64,000 nt of DNA from Ampelocalamus luodianensis (GCA_036346255.1 CM070622.1:24826751-24890750); one strand, 5' to 3'. Positions 1 through 12,869 are shown, counted from the stretch's first letter. The notes: generated by a model from the letters alone, not told the origin. Numbers and translations: made by a program.

Positions 1-571
1 GTCGGCAGCAATGGTCGTTTGGGTCGCATGCTTCTGCGCTCGTACTTTGTACTGGTAATTACTACCTAGCAACTACTTAGGCGCATATAAGATTGGATTT
101 AGTGAGGCGGGGAACAAGAAGGGATCATTACTTAATTTGTCTGCACTGGAGTTTACAAGGCGAGCGGCCAAGTTTTTGGAGGGATGGCTTGGTCGTTTGC
201 GCGCGACAGACGGGGAGCTCGAAGGAGCTGAAGCCTGCCGCTGTGTTGCTTGCGGGGAGGAGTGGGGGACGCTCAGGTGCTGCTGCGATTGCGAAGAGGA
301 CGTGGATGTCGGGCGCACGAATTGGACCGGAAGGTGTCAGCGTTTGTTTTTGGCACATTTGTCACGGCTGGCGCTCTAAATAGAAAAATAACATCTTGTT
401 CATACACCAAAGAATTGGAACCGTCGTGCGGACGATACGTCGGCGAGTCCGGCCCTAGGGGCACAGACATGCCTTCGCGGTTTGAAATTTCGTGAACAAT
501 ATTTTTGATGTTATTTAATACTATTTAAAACATTATTCAATACTATTTAACAACTCTTTTTCTGAAATTTA

Positions 572-573
<2 letters not shown>
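1..573. other. Flanking DNA, nothing recognised
   Basis: This stretch has a GC-rich part (about 100-480) that drops into AT-rich DNA. Short open frames overlap in several frames and on both strands, and none resembles a known protein family or has a convincing start context. I see no RNA gene and no clear transposon end. It lies outside solo LTR H and is part of the oldest sequence in the window. Confidence 0.4.

Positions 574-641
<68 letters not shown>
574..641. repeat. (TA)n microsatellite, about 34 units
   Basis: An uninterrupted run of alternating T and A is seen directly. It separates the GC-rich flank from an AT-rich degenerate tandem repeat. Confidence 0.97.
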
Positions 642-647
642 CAAGAA

Positions 648-1016
648 AATTGCAATTAGATTTCTATACGAATTCTAGAGTAAAATAACTAAATAGATAA
701 ACTCATAAAAAAATAGCAATTTGATTTGCATACGAACTCCCAGAAAGAGTTCCTGTCCAATACAATCCAGAAATTTGGAATAAAAATAAAATAAACTTAG
801 CAATTTGATTAATTTGATTCTCATACGAATTATACAAATTCCAACAAAATAGTTGAAATTTTGAGTGTATAAAAAAAGAAAATTTGCAATTTGTTTTCGA
901 TACAAATTCCAAAGTAAAATCTGTAAGTAACTAAAATTTATAATAAATAAATAAATTAGTAATTCAATTTTCATACAAACTCCAATAAAAATAACTAAAT
1001 GTTTGAATAAAAATGA
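648..1016. repeat. Degenerate AT-rich tandem repeat, about five units
   Basis: A motif resembling gcaatttgattttcatac followed by gaattcc-like sequence recurs near 651, 714, 799, 884 and 957. Each copy is followed by a variable AT-rich tail ending in aaataactaaat-like sequence. Spacing varies from about 60 to 87 bases and the units are strongly diverged, so this is an old array. No coding potential is evident. Confidence 0.7.
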
Positions 1017-1485
1017 AAGTTATAACGAGGATAGCACGAATTATGTCGAAGAAAACCTAGAAAGAGTGCAATTGCAAGAAGACATTGATCCATGGCGAAG
1101 CGAAGAGCCGATGTGGTGGCGGGCAAGACGAGGAAAATGTCGTGTTGCTTACCTCTTAGCTGTTTGATGAGTACAATATCGTGTTGCTCGCCAGAGCCAT
1201 TGAAGAGAAAAGCTAGAGCCGATGCAGCCAAGAGGCACAATGATAATATGTGAGCATCGTCGTTATTGAAGAAGTCAAGGGCCAAAGAAGCTCAATGATG
1301 GAGAAACCCTAGTAGAGAGAAGATGAAGCTTTGCATTAAAGACGAGTTATGTGACCATCGAGTAGCTAGGAACGTGCCATCGCTGGTGAGGGGCACGACA
1401 TCACTGACGATAGCGAGAAGATTCTCCATATCGTTAGACACCGACTAAAGCAAACGTGCTGACATCAGTGAACATGAGAGGTCAT
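1017..1485. other. Flanking DNA, no gene recognised
   Basis: Moderate-GC sequence without a recognisable ORF. A minus-strand open frame at 995-1285 has no family resemblance. Bases 1481-1485 (gtcat) are the left target duplication of solo LTR H; the partner at 34135-34139 is gtcac. Confidence 0.4.
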
Positions 1486-3319
1486 TGTAACATCCCAATT
1501 TTTGAACTTTTAAAATTCTTTTGTGTAGCTTAGCCTTCTAGAAAATTTCACCAAATTTAATTGAATTAAATAACCTTAATTGGGAATTTAAGAAGTCAAA
1601 ATGATTTAATGTGAAAAATCCAAACATCAATTAATTCCAAAACTATTTTATTTGGGTTTCTTAAGCTTGGGTTTCCAGATTTTTCTAGGAACTTTCCAAG
1701 TTCATGTGTTATTTTTGTTGGCCTTTTCTATTTTCTGGTATTTTCTAAAATTGGAAATCTATTTAAAAATTCTAGAACATCGGTGGGCCGAATCCTTTCC
1801 GTGTCCCACCTATCTCTTTCTCTCTCGGCCCGCTCGCTATTGCGCGCGCCAGCCCAGCCCAATTCCGCGTGCTGCGTCACCTCCGCGTCCGCCACGCGTC
1901 CCAGCGTCGTCGCTAACATGTGGGCCCAGGGCACTATTCTTTGTCTCCGAGCCGGACTCGAGCTCGCGTGTTGCGCCGCCGCTGACTCCATTTCGTGCGT
2001 TGCACGTCTCGGTCTATTTAAAGCCTCGACTTTAGTGTCAAACCCTAGCCCGTTGCACCCGCTACCTTTTCCCCCAAACCTGGAGCCCAAAGTCGTCGTC
2101 GTTGCGTAGGATTTGGAAATCAAGCCCTTGCGCCACCATCGTCGTTTTCCTCAGTTTCCGCCGCCGTCGGTGAGCCCCCGTCGATGTTGTCTACCCCACT
2201 AGCATCTCTCGTCGTGTTCTACCTGTTGCATGCACTAACTTTGCTAGAGGAGCCCCATAGCCGCGTCGCCGTGTCAAGCCCGCACCGCCGCTCTACTTCG
2301 CCTTCATCTGGTCGCCGACAACGACCATTGGTCCCCACACATTGCCCGTCCGCATTGCCCAGACCCAGAGACCCCGATGCATGCCTCCAAGTCCCCAGAA
2401 GAGGTCGTCGTCGTGCCATCCACTCGAGCCAGCGTCGCTGCCTACCTCGCCGTCAACCCCCTTGCGCAGATCCTGTCCCATCTGAGCCACGGAATCAGTT
2501 CTTCGAGGCGCGGTGATGCCGATGGTGCTTGTCGTTCATCGTTGGTTGTCGTCGATCTCGTTGTGTTATCCACTGACGTGTCGTCACCGTGGGCACCACA
2601 TGTGTGCGACGCTAGCCCCGCCGCCATGTCATCCACCACCGCACCCAAACTCTAGATCTACACCGCATGGACCTAGTCCACAGTGCACCGAGCCGTGGAC
2701 ATGTGGACCCCACCTGTCAGTCCTGTTCCGCGGACCCAGCCCACCATAGACTCGTGAAGCCGATCCCACCTGTTAGTCCCTCGGTCTTTTTCCAAATTTT
2801 CCAAAAAAGAAAGATTCTAGAATATTCCCTTGGTCCCACCTATTAGTCATTGTTTTCTATTTCCCAAATTTCTCAGCCGAGCCAAGTTCCAACAGCTCGT
2901 TCTTCTTCATACGATCTCCGATTGTGCCCATTCACATTTCTAAATTCATCTAAAATCGAATCCTACCTTCTAGTATTTTTATTATAATTTTTAGAGTTTG
3001 TTTTATTCTATTTTTGTATTTATTTATGTTTCTTCTCTCTCTTTGCATTAGACGTTAATACTTTGGGAGCATACGAAGAAGTAGGATTTGCTCAAGATCA
3101 AGACCAAGGCCAAGATCAAAACTTGTTCCAAGGCAAGTTATGCTTTGATCATATTGCACCTAGTTTTACAAAATTACTTTGATTCAAATTATTGCATGCT
3201 AATTTAATTATCAAATGTTTTACTATTTGGGGATTAGTTATGCAACATATTTGATTTATACTTACCTTGTGAATTCTATTGTCATAATCATTTGTCACCC
3301 TAGTTTGGATAACTGCTAG
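1486..3319 (+). repeat. LTR H, 5' part
   Basis: This part holds the AT-rich U3 start, a TATA-like box near 2013, a GC-rich segment (1780-2760) and a variant of the module seen in E and F (caaggcaagtt then tttgatcatatt, about 3130-3160). Three loose copies of cccacctgtYagtc lie near 2709, 2766 and 2834. Translations of the GC-rich part look proline/arginine-rich but match nothing and are treated as spurious. Confidence 0.7.
2013..2022 (+). promoter_or_regulatory. Putative TATA box of LTR H
   Basis: TCTATTTAAAG lies about 530 bases into the LTR, between AT-rich U3 and the GC-rich downstream part, the usual place for an LTR core promoter. Inferred from position and sequence only. Confidence 0.45.
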
Positions 3320-3600
3320 CACTACAACAAAACTATCATGTAAAGATGCTTTTGTTTTTCCGCTTTTATGTCTGTCTCTACGCCGATAAACACCTCGTAT
3401 GTAAAGACGCTTCTCAAGACGTTTTATCTGACGCCACAGAATCTCTTATCGTAGGCAGGCACATATACATTTATATTTATATAGAGATGAATGTTGAGAC
3501 GTTTGAGAATATGACTGAGAATTAAGAGGACAAAATTTTAGTTATAGAGACGAATCTTAAGACGTTTTAAAATATGCCTCTACAGCTAAGAGGATAAAAT

Positions 3601-3894
3601 CTTAACTACTAAACATTCGGGTCGATCGTCCCACCCCACCTCCTCGCACGAAAATACGGTAACCACCTCACCCACCCTGTTTTCTTTTCCCCTTCCCCAT
3701 CCCCTTCGGCTCCCGCACCTTCCTCTTCCCTAGCTCTCCGCCTTGCCACGACTGCTCTTCGACCCGGCTGCCCGGCTCGCCTCCCTACCTCCCATTCCCC
3801 TCGCCCGATTCCACAATCATCGCCACCCCCCGCCTTAACCGCCATCCCGTCCCTACCTCCCATTCCCCTCTCCCGACACCGCAACGACCTAGCC
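3601..3894 (+). other. Helitron 5' part with CT-rich leader-like sequence
   Basis: A pyrimidine-rich segment (about 3620-3890) continues after element A at 17032-17160. It resembles the promoter and 5' untranslated region of the captured MOR1-type gene. Minus-strand open frames here are low-complexity and not considered real. Confidence 0.45.
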
Positions 3895-3899
3895 CCCGC
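3895..3899. repeat. Target-site duplication of element A, left copy
   Basis: cccgc, repeated exactly at 17027-17031 beyond the right LTR. Confidence 0.9.
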
Positions 3900-6800
3900 T
3901 GTGAGGACCCCAATTTATTTGGCTTGTAATGCTTAACCAACCACCTGGTCCTAGCATCACAAATCAAATAAATTGATCCTCGGGATATGTATACTTCCCA
4001 GAAAGCAGTATACACACCCTGTTACAAAATTAGACATCAACTCCATTCCAAACATAGAGTCCAAACACCACACTACCAACCGGAAGATAAACAAATAGAA
4101 GTTATTACAGACAAAGGCCGACAGGCCACAAGATACACAAATAAACAAGAACGACAGCGGAGGCAAAAGTGCCATAAGATGGCTATAAACAAAGCCAATC
4201 AGCGTGCCTCCAACCCACAAGGCATCTGACCGGACCGCCAAGTCTAGTCGCCCACGAAACGGCAACACTGACTCACGTAGTGAGGCCCTTGGGGCTCACC
4301 TTCTTTCTCTGCAACAAAACATTAAGCAAAGCACCGAGTACAAAGATTGTCTTTGTACCCGCAAGATCGACGTGTGAACTAGCGCACTGCTCATATGCTA
4401 CATGCAGCTTATTTGGTGGAGGCCATATGTTTCATTTGCACAAAGCTAGATTTGTTTGCAATAATGTAATACGCTTTAAAGGCAAGTTTGCAATTCATTT
4501 TCTTGTTGAAATAATCATAAATAAAGATAGGTACAAGTAACCACCTAGAAGTGACTATCCCAATAGTCACCACAATATAGCACGAATCCCAGTTCGTACC
4601 ACCTACAAGTTTTAATTTTAAAAGGTTGTAGTCTAACTCTTGAAAAGCTTACCCAAGCGTGTCCATCACCTAGGACGAGGCTATTCGAATAGTTTTTAAC
4701 CTGCAGGGTGTACCATCACACACACTTGGCATCGCTTTAAGCCAAAGCACACTTAGAAGGTATGCTTACATGACTAAGTCCTACGAGACTTTTTCCAATA
4801 TTGTGTATTAACTACGAGCCGCTCATATGGATAGAAATCCATACGCTTACATGGTAAAGCCGAAAAGACAACTACCCACTCAGATAAAGCTTTTGGACAA
4901 CTACCATGCTCCCAACACCATCCCTCCTGCGACCTCCTGCGACCGGAGCCAATACACGCCAAAGTACTAGGTCAAGAGAGGTCCCATATACTCTAGTGTG
5001 GTTAGCACGCCAAATGCTGGATAAAAATTCACTCACAAGATGTTCGGTCCTTAATTGACCGGGCACCTTTCGATCACACCCAAAAGATCACACCAATCTT
5101 ACCATTGTGCCCGTCTAAATTATTTTTGTTTTCATTTTTTTAGTTTTGCAATTAGACATAGCAGTAATGCTGAAATATAAAGTTATAGAAAATTTTGTGT
5201 GATCAAGGTTACCGACTAAGTCGATAACCGCCCATTTCTACCGATACTAAGCATGTCTAAGCAATTTGACTCGGATCTACTAAGTGACAAGAGATCATCC
5301 AGCGACCTCTAATCACAAAGAAATAACCTAGGCTCAGGTAGTAGAGATCAATATTTTGTCTACAGGATATGCAGCTACGGATTTAACTAATCAATTTAAC
5401 ACAAATTAAGCAATGCATACATACAGCTGAAACAAAATATTAGACTTTAAGATACTGGGATTAACATGATCAAACTGCTTGCCTGGCTGCTGTTGCTCAA
5501 GTTGTTGCGGAGGGTCGTTCTCAGGGTTGCCGCAAATATCGAATCCTAACGATAGAACAAATAACAGCGAATAAGAACGAAAAACACCGGCAAAACTCAA
5601 CAATCAAATACAAACACCAATGTATACACAGAGGCTAGACCAGCACAAAAAGGAGTAACAAAATAGCAGCTACAGAGATGATTCAAAAAGACATGTTTTC
5701 AAGTGATAGATCTACCCACTCACTTATTTATCAGGCTAACCACAAAATCACTCTTCTTATATGATTTAAACATTGGACAGACTTTGATGGTGATTGTGTG
5801 CACATCTATTATTTAATCATCAAGTTAACACATCAAAACAAATTTAGCTACTCTAAAACAACCATTAACAGTTGAGAGAATGAGACTCGAAAGAAGCTAT
5901 TGAAAACACTAACTAGTCAAGTATCCAACTATGAGATGCTAAACAAAGTTCTAAATAAGTTTGGGCTTTAATAAAATTCAGCTACTAACACACCTAAGCA
6001 ACATGCCAACATTTTGTAAGGTTAACACAATTCAGCATGCTATTACACCAAATCTTACTGCACTGATAAATCAAAAGTACAGAGACAATAACCTGATCAG
6101 CTAACTATCCCTTATGATCAAACATGACAACAAGAGCTTAGAAACTTAAAGATACCAACTAAACGATTTCATGCTAACCACCACAACAAAAGGGAGACAT
6201 CAAGTCTAACAAAACCTAATAGCAAGCATGATACCAATTTTCAGTTTACTGACAACAGAAAAACGACAACATAGAAACATACAGAGAACTAGAACTATAA
6301 TACTTTCAAACCTCCAATACCAATTTTGATCATGCACGAGAGTGAACTAAAGAACAATCATAAGCATGATTAGCAGCTAACTACAATGCTTTAGGGAGGT
6401 GGGGCCTAATGACAGTGAAACAGAGATGAGCACAGCCGAAGAACAGAGAGGATCGGGCTGCTCTGGACCTGAAACTGCCGCCGGCGAAGGAGTGGCGGCG
6501 CGGGCTGTGCGACGGCCAAAATGGGGCGCCTAGAGGTTGCTGAAGCTAAGGGTGGTCGCGGGGCAGCCGGAGATGCACTGAGGTGGCGCGGCGACGGAGC
6601 ACGGCGGCCGGCAGTGGGGGTGACAAGGTGCGGCTGCACCAGAGAGGTAAACAATGAAAATTAGCGCGTGCATGGGCATCAGTGAGTTACCCGGAACTCA
6701 CCGGAATGACGCGGAGCTCAAGAGGCTGTCGGAGATGGCCCGGCGGCGAGAGCCCACGGCGGCGCAAGGTGGTCAACGACGACCGAGCTGAGAGGCGACC

Positions 6801-8082
6801 GAGAGGACAAGTGAATGACCGGAGAAGGAAAGTGGAGTCCAGTGATGCTCACCAAGCAAGGAATCGAGTTGGAGCTCACTGAGAGGATGCGGTGGCGGAA
6901 GGCGGTTTCGGCGGACTTGAGAAGAAAGTCCACGCGCAGCTCCACGCACGATGAAACCCGAAATTCCTTGAGGGTTTACTTCGAGGATGTGGAACACGCC
7001 GTGTGCCGGTCGGCGATGGCCGAGCCCACCGGAGCGGCCAACGCTCGGAAGTGGCGCGGCGACGCTTACGGCTCGAGCTTCGGTGGAGAAGAAAGCGATG
7101 GGAACGAAACGGTAGGAAAGCCTTCGGAGGGTTTTGTAGGAGCAGGCGGAGGCAGCGAGGTGAGACGGTGGGCGGTGAAAAGACCGGTGAGGCGAGGTGG
7201 CAGCATGCATGCAGGCGGCGAAGCCGGCGAGAGCGCGCGGGCGAGCGGTGCGCTGGAGCTGGCGAAGTGACGTGGCGGGGATGACCTGACAGGGATGGCC
7301 CACAAGTCAGCGAAAGAAACGGAGCGGCGCGAGCCAGAGTTGGGTGCGGCACAAACCAGAGGTTTGACTCGACCATTATCGCGCCGACCGTTGGATCTGA
7401 GATGGACGGCTGAGATTGGTGTATGCATTCGGACAGGTCGGTTGCGCACGCGACGTGGATCGTTCGATTTGCATCGGACGGTCACGATCGATTGGACTCG
7501 GGCGGTGCGATTAGTTGACGCGACCGAGCCAAGTGGTGCGGTTTGATTTGAGTCGGGCTCGGGTTCGAGCCCGACAAACAGTGAATTCTGGTTTTGAGTT
7601 TAAAAGCTGAGAGAGTTTAGGGAATTTTTTAGAGATAGTTCCCGAGCTCCAAAAATTCCGAAATTTTTATGGTAGCTACTAGGGACAGATGACAACCTTG
7701 TGAAATTTTTCCAGGAGTTTTCATGCACTAGATTTTTCCCACTAAAATTCACAAGCTGCTGAACAGAAGTTTGACCAGATTTCAAACTAGGTTGACTTGG
7801 CCATTTGAAATAGCAAATAAAATCTAAAAATTGTGAGATAATTCAGGGAGGTAGATAGGATGATCAAGATGCTAGGAAAAATAATTGCAGAGGATGATCA
7901 CAAGTTTGAAGGCTAATAATTTGATGACAATAATTTCCATTCACAAGAATTTAATTCTAGAAAATGGAGATTGCTCAGGAAAATTTGGAAAACTACCAAA
8001 TGATTTGATGAGACAACAAAAGTTTTTATTTCTCCTCAAAATTTTACATTTGAAATACAAACCCTAAGTTAGGGCTGTTACA
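3900..8082 (-). repeat. LTR A, 3' copy (4183 bp)
   Basis: This is the downstream LTR in the minus-strand sense. Read on plus it starts TGTGAGGACC and ends GCTGTTACA. It contains the shared CTATTCGAATAG palindrome (4681-4692), an AT-rich middle (about 5100-6400), a GC-rich block (about 6460-7290) and an AT-rich end. U3 includes CCGTTGGAT- and ATCGATTGG-type motifs (about 7388-7500) like those in LTR D. The open frames in the GC-rich block have no family match and are considered chance. Confidence 0.93.
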
Positions 8083-8095
8083 AATCTCCCCCCTT
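8083..8095 (-). other. Polypurine tract of element A
   Basis: On the minus strand AAGGGGGGAGATT lies directly against the 3' LTR start TGTAACAGCC, as expected for the plus-strand primer of reverse transcription. Confidence 0.85.
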
Positions 8096-8127
8096 ACAGG
8101 AATCTCGCCCCGAGATTCTGATCACTA

Positions 8128-9670
8128 GGAGAAGAAGGATGGGTAATCTGCTCGGAGACGATCTTCCCGCTCCCAAGTGGCTTCATCCTCGGAGTGGTTT
8201 GACCACTGAACTTTGAGGAACTTGATCACACGGTTCCTCGTTCTTCGTTCAGCTTCTTCGAGGATACGAACGGGACGCTCACGATAAGACAGATCTTCCT
8301 GCACATTGATATTTTCCAATGGTGTTTCCTCAACCGGAACACGGAGGCACTTCTTCAATTGCGACACATGGAAAACATCATGCACCCCTTCAAGTGTAGC
8401 TGGCAACTCCAACTTGTATGCAACAGCTCCCACTCTCTTGATGATGCGATATGGCCCGACATATCGAGGAGCCAGTTTGCCCTTGACACCGAATCGACGA
8501 TGTCCCTTCAGAGGCGAGACTTTGAGATACACAAAGTCGTTGGGCTGGAAACTCAACTCACGGCGACGACGATCTGCATAGCTCTTCTGCCTGGACTGAG
8601 CTACGCGCAAGTGCTCACGAATCAACTGCACTTGACTTTCCGCCTGATTGATCGAATCCGGGCCAAAGAACCGCTCTTTCCCGCCGACCAGGTTCAATGG
8701 GGTTCTCGCGCCTCCCATACAAGGCCTCAAACGGTGCCATACCGAGACTAGCCTGGAAGCTGTTGTTGTAGGAGAACTCGGCAAGCGGTAGGCACTTCTC
8801 CCAATTCTTCCCATAGGAAAGAACACAAGCACGGAGCATATCTTCAAGAACTTGGTTGACTCGCTCCGTCTGACCATCGATCGAGATGATAGGTGAAATG
8901 AAATAAAGACGGGTCCCCATGGCTTCCTCAGAAATCGTGCCATAGCCGAGAAGTGAAAAGAGAGCCACGATCGACACAATCGTTCGTGGCACACCATGCA
9001 AGCTCACAATGCGGGAGATATAGAGATCGCCAATCGATCGACATCGAGAGTGGTAAATCTTGGAAGTCGCGCTACCTTCGTCAATCGATCGATAACAACC
9101 GGATAGCATCCTTCCCAAGAAGTGCAGGCGGACCAATAATAAAATCCATGCCTCTGTAATCCCACTTCCACTCGTATAGGCAAGGGCCGGAGGAGACTGC
9201 TGACGCCGATGCTCGGCCTTGACGCGACAACATATGTCACATCTGGCCACGAACCTGGCAATCTCGCGCTTCATGCGAGTCCACCAGAATCTCTGACGCA
9301 AATCTTGGTACATTTTAGTGGCCCCGGGATGGATGGACAAAGGCGAATCATGGGCCTCCTGAAGAATCAAATCCCGCAACTCTGGGACCTTTGGGACCAC
9401 AAGCCGCTGCCCAAACCATACGACACCGTGCTCATCTTCTGTGAAACACTTGGCTGATCCATTCTTGATGTTCTGCTTAATTTTACCCACACCATCATCT
9501 GATTGTTGTGCTGCCTTGACTTGATCCACCAAGGTCGGTTGCACAACCAAGGCGCTAAAGGAACCATGCTCAACCAAACCCAAGTTGAGACGCTGAAATT
9601 CGCAAGAAGTGCAAGTTGTCGCTCTTGGATCATCGTAGTATTGCAATACACTTTTCGCTAAGTGCATCAA
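8128..9670 (-). pseudogene. Element A integrase with C-terminal chromodomain (frameshifted)
   Basis: Integrase inserts the element's cDNA into the host genome. Two overlapping frames (8615-9670 and 8125-8997) together cover the family. The HHCC zinc finger is visible as H at residues 107 and 114 and C at 144 and 147 of the first frame. Part of the core is recognisable (DRLTKVARL, shifted; DGQTERVNQVLEDMLRAC with the catalytic E; YNNSFQASLGMAPFEALYGRR). The second frame holds the GPY/F-like module (APRYVGPYRIIKRVG, VHDVFHVSQLKKCL) and at 8128-8280 a chromodomain tail ending in EATWEREDRLRADYP, typical of Tekay/Del chromoviruses, where it is thought to guide insertion into heterochromatin. Several frameshifts break the protein. 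Confidence 0.88.
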
Positions 9671-10241
9671 GAACTACATTGGCCTTGCAGTGATCACGAA
9701 TACCTATGTCATAATCTTTGATCAATTCCACCATCTCCTCTGCTGAGGTTCAGATCCGCCGAGTGAACAAGTATTTCAAGCTCTTGTGATCGGAATACAC
9801 CTCACAATGATTCCGATCGATAATGCCGCCAAATCTTGAGTGCATGAACCACGCAGAAAAGCTCTAGATCATGGGTGGGATAGTTGAGCTCATGAGGTCT
9901 CAATCGCTCGATGCATAGGCAATCGCCTTGCCTTCCCGCATAAGAACACAATGAGTCCTCGACGAGAGGCATCGCAATAAATATCGAAGCTCTTGTGGAT
10001 ATCGGGAAGAGTAAGAACTGAGTGAAGTCAATCGCCGTTTGAGCTCCCGAAAGCTCTCATCACAAGCAGAGGACCACACAAACTTCTTGTCCTTCTTGAG
10101 CAATTCACCATCGGCTGCGATCTTGGAGAAGTTCTCGATGAAGCGCGGTAGTAGCCCGCTAAACCAAGAAAACTCCGCACATCGGTGATCGACTTGGCCG
10201 GCCCCAAGATAGAACGTCGCGACTTTCTTTGGGATCCACAA
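9671..10241 (-). pseudogene. Element A RNase H region (broken)
   Basis: Between RT and integrase the minus strand codes fragments expected for the RT connection and RNase H: RSFLGLAGYYR (about 10190), LKRRLTSL near 10020, and HCVLMREGKAIAYASS at the left end of the same frame. The order and motifs are those of Ty3/gypsy pol, where RNase H removes the RNA template. No single frame spans the domain, and frame changes occur near 10240 and below 9900. Confidence 0.7.
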
Positions 10242-11060
10242 CTACGCCTCCACTGAAAGAACATGGCCCAAGAATGCCATTTCCTTCAACGAACTCACAT
10301 TTGTTTGAACTTCGCGATATAGTGGTGTTCCCGCAATTTGCCCAAAACAACCTTCGATGCTCAAGATGATCTTCTTGATCTTGGAATAAATAAGAATATC
10401 ATCAATGAAAACCACCACAAATTTGTCCAAAAACTCCATGAATACTGAATTCATTAAGTTCATGAACAAAGCTGGAGCATTGGTTAAGCCAAAGGACATG
10501 ACGGTGTACTCGTACAACCCATAACGAGTAGTGAAAGCCGTCTTGAATATCTTCAGATCTGATCCTCGACTGATGATACCCCATTCTCAAATCAATCTTT
10601 GAGAACACTGGCTCCATCCAACGATCAAACAGATCATCAATGCGGGGCAAAGGATATTTGTTCTTCACCGTCACCTCATTGAGAGGACGGTAATCAACAC
10701 ACATGCGCAAAGTCTTGTCCTTCTTCTTCACAAAGATCACCGGACAGCCCCAAGGAGATGAACTGGGACGGATGAAACCCTTTGCTTGGAGCTCACCAAG
10801 CCGCTTCTTCAATTCTTCTAGCTCATTGGGAGGCATTCGATCACGCGCTTCAAATCGGGCGATGCGGGCAGCAACTCGATGACAAACTCCAGTCTCGAAC
10901 CGGAGGCATCCTGCAAGTCTTCGGAAAGACATCCCCAAAGTCGATACTATGGAAACATCCCGACCGCAAGGTCGGCCGCCTCTAATACACATAGATGTGG
11001 CCCCGGCCGCGCGAAAATCCGACCGCCGCTGAAGGGCCGGTGAGATAAACAATCTTCCTG
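10242..11060 (-). pseudogene. Element A reverse transcriptase (frameshifted)
   Basis: The frame at 10402-11106 contains AKGFIRPSSSPWGCPVIFVKKKD, MCVDYRPLNEVTVKNKYPLPRIDDLF and FSKIDLRMGYHQ, classic RT fingers and palm motifs. A second frame (10242-10517) continues with MSFGLTNAPALFMNLMN and the catalytic FIDD (10398-10409) within VVVFIDDILIYSK. A shift near 10520-10560 separates them. All catalytic motifs survive but are not in one frame. The N-terminal part with protease-linker sequence lies above 10950 and is scrambled. Confidence 0.87.
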
Positions 11061-11099
11061 GCACAATCGATTTGCCCCAAGTGTTGGGACAACCAATCC

Positions 11100-12432
11100 A
11101 TGCCAAGAATCACATCCGTGCTCACTGAATCGAGCGCGAATAAGGTTTGCCAAAACCCCACTCCTTTGACTACGATAGGAACATCCCGACATCAGAATCA
11201 GCCCTCATTTCCACCCCGAGAGCGGATGAGCAAAGGAACTCCCAAAGGAACACAAAGAAGACCACTAGTAGCAGCAAATGATCTTGAAATAAAAGAATGC
11301 GATGCTCGTAATCAAATAATACTGCGGCAGACGAGAATTGACAAGAAGTATACCCATCACGACATCCGCGCCTCCGAGCCTCCTCACCGAAAGGTGGTTG
11401 ACTCGACCGCGCCGCACTCGGTCTTCGGATCATCTTCGGTCGGTGGATGACCACTCCCGCCCGCGTCCTCCATTAGGACGAGGCGCATCGCAACACTCGA
11501 GGGCAAGCGTTGGCGTAGTGGCCCTTGTTGTGGCAACGAAACAAGTAACCTCGGCGCCGGATTGCGAGGCCGCCTGTTGCTGGATCGCAGCGCACGTGGC
11601 TGGCTCACGGCTGCGGTGGACGAGGAGCTGGTGCGAGATGGCTCGGCGCCGGTGGAGCAAAAGAACGGGCCATCGTGCCGCCCACCGAGGACGAGTGAGG
11701 CCGGTGTGAGCAGCATCGATGCGCCTCCCATTTGCGCTATGGACTCGCCAGCGCTTTGCCTTATGCTCAGCAACAATGGCCTTATCTACCAAGGCCCGAA
11801 AGTCGGGAAGTCCACAATAGACACCGTCCCGCAGCTCCTCGACAAGCCATCCATAAACTTCTCCCGCTTAGCCTCATCCGAGGCCACCTCCCTGAGCATA
11901 ACGAGCCAAATGATTGAACTCGCATGTGCACTCGTCACAGATTTGCGCCCTTGCTTGAGCGCGAGGAATTCTTTCTTCTTGACTTCATCAAGGCCATCGG
12001 GAATGTGGGCCCGACGAAAGCCGACTGAACTCCTCCCACGCGACCACATGGCTCGCGGCTGCATGGCGAGATAGTTCTCCCACCATGAGAGTGCGCGCTC
12101 AAGCCGGTGGGACGCGAAGAGTGCCTTATCCTGTGCTCGACATCGAGCTATGTTGAGCTTTCGCTCAACCATGCGCAGACCAATCATCCGCATCGAGAGG
12201 GTCCTCGAGCGGAGAAAGTCGGTGGTCGCGTGCGGAGGAACTCGCAAGTCCCCGCGAGTCGGTGGCCGCCACCACCGGCAGGAGTGGAGGTATTCCTAGC
12301 AATAACGCCCAAGATGCGCGTCTGGTCCATGCGGTTTCGCTCGATCTGAGCGAGCACCTCAGCCATGGTCGGAGGAGGGGGAAGCTCCTCATCATGACCA
12401 GCCTGCTTGATCGCCACGCGTTCTCCGGCCAT
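11100..12432 (-). pseudogene. Element A gag and protease region (frameshifted)
   Basis: Gag forms the particle that packages element RNA. The minus strand starts with an M near 12432 in a frame reading MAEVLAQIERNRMDQTRIL, followed in other frames by RTRPPTFS, MVERKLNIARCRAQDKALFAS and RALSWWENYLAM, typical chromoviral gag. A zinc-knuckle remnant reading GHYANACP with upstream cysteines lies around 11505-11550. The protease expected between about 11100 and 11430 is not recognisable in one frame. At least four frame changes are needed. Confidence 0.75.
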
Positions 12433-12852
12433 CCTGTTTCACTAAGACAAGTTAACAATAGCCGAAAACAAGAAGTCGACAACCTCACGCAAATAACTTA
12501 CTAACAAAGACAAAACAAACACAAGACCTTTAAGTTACAAAACCAATTGACAAAAATCGGACACTTAGCAAACTCACATATATCTTACCCTTATACCCCA
12601 CAAATTTTACTTAGACTTAATTCTCTATGGTTCTCCCAAAGACTGATTCTACCAGTAGTAACTATCTTTTGAAAGGAAAGAGAGAAACCAAGTTTTAAAC
12701 TCAAATTAGAGTAAGATGAGAGTAGAAGGCTAAGATAGGTAAGGAGTAAAATCGAGAATCGCTTAGGTTTTCATAAACCCTTTTATACTTTGAAATTAAG
12801 CTTTTTCAAAATACCCTAAGGACGACTATGCTTGGGTTACTACGGTTAGAAT
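12433..12852 (-). other. Element A leader between PBS and gag
   Basis: AT-rich untranslated leader lies between the primer-binding site and the start of gag. No ORF or structure is recognised. Confidence 0.6.
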
Positions 12853-12865
12853 GGCTCTGATACCA
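12853..12865 (-). other. Primer-binding site of element A (initiator tRNA-Met type)
   Basis: On the minus strand TGGTATCAGAGCC lies four bases inside the 5' LTR. It matches the 3' end of plant initiator tRNA-Met, the usual primer of chromoviruses, and fixes the element's orientation. Confidence 0.92.
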
Positions 12866-12869
12866 ACTT

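Noticed and set aside
1652..2655. Frames in the GC-rich part of LTR H
   Set aside because: They lie inside an LTR downstream of its TATA box, overlap on both strands and have low-complexity Pro/Arg/Ser composition.
6773..7485. Several 140-176 residue frames in the GC-rich block of LTR A
   Set aside because: They overlap in several frames and strands, change between the two LTR copies and match nothing. GC-rich LTR leaders often give such frames.
7400..7546. Conserved frame repeated at 16344-16490 as a real gene
   Set aside because: It is identical only because both LTR copies of element A share it, and it has no homology.
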